This document shows, one piece after another, positions 63,116 to 64,000 of a stretch of 64,000 nucleotides of DNA. Both the position numbers and the translations under genes were made by a program. Every line of letters starts with the position of its first letter. The stretch's first letter is position 1. This DNA comes from Kocuria sp. (GTDB taxonomy: Bacteria; Actinomycetota; Actinomycetes; Actinomycetales; Micrococcaceae): the NCBI RefSeq assembly GCF_030530945.1, contig NZ_JAUMTZ010000002.1, positions 1-64,000 of the forward strand, in the 5' to 3' direction. The notes under the pieces are model-generated. The model was given only the letters and a program-made list of their open reading frames with translations, did no database searches and had not been told where the DNA came from.

Positions 63116-63226
63116 CGGGGCGCACCCGCCCATGGTACCGCGCGCGGCGGCGTCGTCCGCAGGTCCGTTACGAGGTGCGCCTGGTGACTGTGAGAAGTGG
63201 CCACCGGGAGCCCTCAGGGCGGGTGA

Positions 63227-63595
63227 TCAGGCGCGGGGCCGGAGAAGAACGCGGCCGTCCACCACGCGCACCGGGTGGACAGGCAGCGTGTACTCGCCGC
63301 CCGCCACGCACTCGCCCGTGGCGAGGTCGTAGGTCTCCTTGTAGAGGGGTGAGGCCACGGTGTGGCGATCTCCCTGGCGGCCCACGATCCCCCGGGCGAT
63401 CACAAGCGCGCCGGAACGGGGGTCCCGGTGGTCCGTGACGAACACGTGGTCGTCGTTGGTGCGGAACACGGCGTACTCGTGGCCCCCCAAGATCGCGGCC
63501 TCCCCCCAGTTGGCCTCCAGGTCCTGGAGGGCGCACACGTCCACCCACTCCTGCTCCGACCGCGCGGACGGGCCCTGCGGGCTGTCGTGGTCCAT
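63227..63595 (-). CDS. nirD: Nitrite reductase small subunit NirD
   Basis: NirD is the small Rieske-like subunit of NADH-dependent assimilatory nitrite reductase. The 122-residue protein shows WVDVCALQDLEANWGEAAILGGHEYAVFRT, DHRDPRSGALVIARGIVGRQGDRHTVASPLYKETYDLATGEC and VHPVRVVDGRVLL. Like other NirD it lacks the Rieske Cys/His cluster ligands. GGGAGG before ATG 63595 fits. It is divergent from the nirB-like gene, 119 bp apart, rather than downstream of it. Confidence 0.92.
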   Translation of the reverse strand: MDHDSPQGPSARSEQEWVDVCALQDLEANWGEAAILGGHEYAVFRTNDDHVFVTDHRDPRSGALVIARGIVGRQGDRHTVASPLYKETYDLATGECVAGGEYTLPVHPVRVVDGRVLLRPRA

Positions 63596-63714
63596 GGAAA
63601 ACCTCCCACCGCGCCGCGGGGGCGCCGGAATATTTCGCATTGTCGGCGCTAATATAGCAGTGTCCCCGCTCACCTCGGGAGCGGGGCGCCCACCCACTGC
63701 CGGACGGAGACACC
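63596..63714. promoter_or_regulatory. Divergent nir control region
   Basis: A locally AT-rich patch (about 63629-63660) holds GCGCCG...CGGCGC arms around GAATATTTCGCATTGT and the sequence TAATAT. It is suited to overlapping promoters and a nitrogen regulator site; no specific consensus is assigned. Confidence 0.45.
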
Positions 63715-64000
63715 ATGACGCAGCTCCCCGCTCACACACCCGGCCCCCGGGCCCGGTCCATCCTGGTGCTGGGAGGTGGGCCCGCGGCGTTCCGCCTGGT
63801 CCGCGCCCTGCTCCAGCGGCCCGCCTTCGAGGACCGGGTCACCGTGCTGATGGACGAGACCCACGCGCCCTACGACCGTGTGGCCCTCGAGCAGCTCTTC
63901 GCGGACCCGCAGCGGGACCTCACCCTCGGGGACGGCTCCCTGTGGGAGGACCCGCGCGTGCGGCTGCTCACCGGCACGCGCGCCGTGCACCTGGACCGGC
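63715..64000 (+). CDS. NirB-like nitrite reductase large subunit (5' part)
   Basis: The first 95 codons of a FAD-dependent oxidoreductase. RSILVLGGGPAAFRLVRALLQ is the FAD-binding start. VTVLMDETHAPYDRVALEQLFAD matches the PYDRVALS-type segment of NirB, and VRLLTGTRAVHLDR continues the fold. GGAG lies 7 bases before ATG 63715. The gene runs off the window. With nirD opposite, a NirB nitrite reductase is most likely; the siroheme and Fe-S domains that would confirm it are outside the window. Confidence 0.8.
   Translation, partial: MTQLPAHTPGPRARSILVLGGGPAAFRLVRALLQRPAFEDRVTVLMDETHAPYDRVALEQLFADPQRDLTLGDGSLWEDPRVRLLTGTRAVHLDR

Larger units (their letters stand above)
2..63157. repeat. Dispersed word GACGACGCCGC (both orientations)
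   Basis: Exact 11-mers start at 7713, 8530, 11937, 13122, 15670, 20964, 25531, 39601, 40177, 44398, 47735, 49067, 51178, 51859, 53280, 53799, 55480, 59875, 59937, 62991 and 63147. The 10-base core ACGACGCCGC also occurs at 2, 2545, 14539, 38754, 40483, 41347, 41974 and 53120. Roughly equal numbers lie in each orientation. Confidence 0.75.

Noticed and set aside
2..63157. GACGACGCCGC as a polar replication or repair signal (KOPS or Chi type)
   Set aside because: The two orientations are about equally frequent (11 versus 10 exact copies) in this window, so no strand polarity is visible. A genome-wide count could change this.

Overview
The window is about 72% G+C, densely packed with genes and mostly transcribed from the minus strand. 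Gene content and order point to a Micrococcaceae actinobacterium, most likely Kocuria or a close relative (an inference from protein style and synteny; no database was searched). It reads as ordinary chromosome with one accessory-looking stretch near 25-41 kb. No rRNA, insertion sequence, prophage or CRISPR array was seen.

Layout. 1-4.6 kb: trp/his genes (Trp-region membrane protein, trpE, hisI, hisF, hisG, hisE). 4.65-9.6 kb: a riboflavin operon (pnuC-like transporter, ribD, a RibE-RibB fusion, ribA, ribH) behind an FMN riboswitch. 9.75-14.7 kb: rpe, rsmB, fmt, def and a PD-(D/E)XK protein. 14.8-15.5 kb: four tRNA genes (Val-CAC, Gly-GCC, Cys-GCA, Val-GAC). 15.7-19 kb: nrdHIE with putative NrdR and DnaA boxes upstream. 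19-25.5 kb: an NmrA-type reductase, an App1-like phosphatase, and dnaE2 plus a DUF6504 gene, each with its own LexA box. 25.6-29.3 kb: efeUOB iron uptake with a DtxR/IdeR-type box. 30.2-37.4 kb: a type II thioesterase and an Sfp-type PPTase facing a membrane acyltransferase and a Pls-type (epsilon-poly-lysine synthetase-like) NRPS. 37.7-43 kb: an alpha/beta hydrolase, a glycosyltransferase, WbqC and PIG-L proteins, and a DUF2254 protein. 43.2-50.9 kb: tRNA-Ala, rsfS, nadD, proA, proB, obg, rpmA, rplU. 51-56 kb: a TPP-riboswitch-controlled ThiD-TenA fusion and RNase E/G. 56.5-62.9 kb: VKOR, ndk, DUF4233, folC and ileS behind a translational T-box. 63.2-64 kb: nirD divergent from a partial nirB-like gene.

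Many minus-strand neighbours overlap by four bases (ATGA or GTGA), which implies translational coupling in rib, def-fmt-rsmB, ileS-folC, proB after obg, PIG-L/WbqC and the NRPS/acyltransferase pair.

The most interesting items are the Pls-like synthetase, whose hand-read specificity code resembles lysine and which is co-translated with a membrane acyltransferase, and an 11-bp word (GACGACGCCGC) found about 21 times, in several reading frames and between genes. Also notable are the RibE-RibB fusion, the LexA-controlled dnaE2/DUF6504 pair without imuB, and a sharp rare-codon island in a secreted hydrolase.
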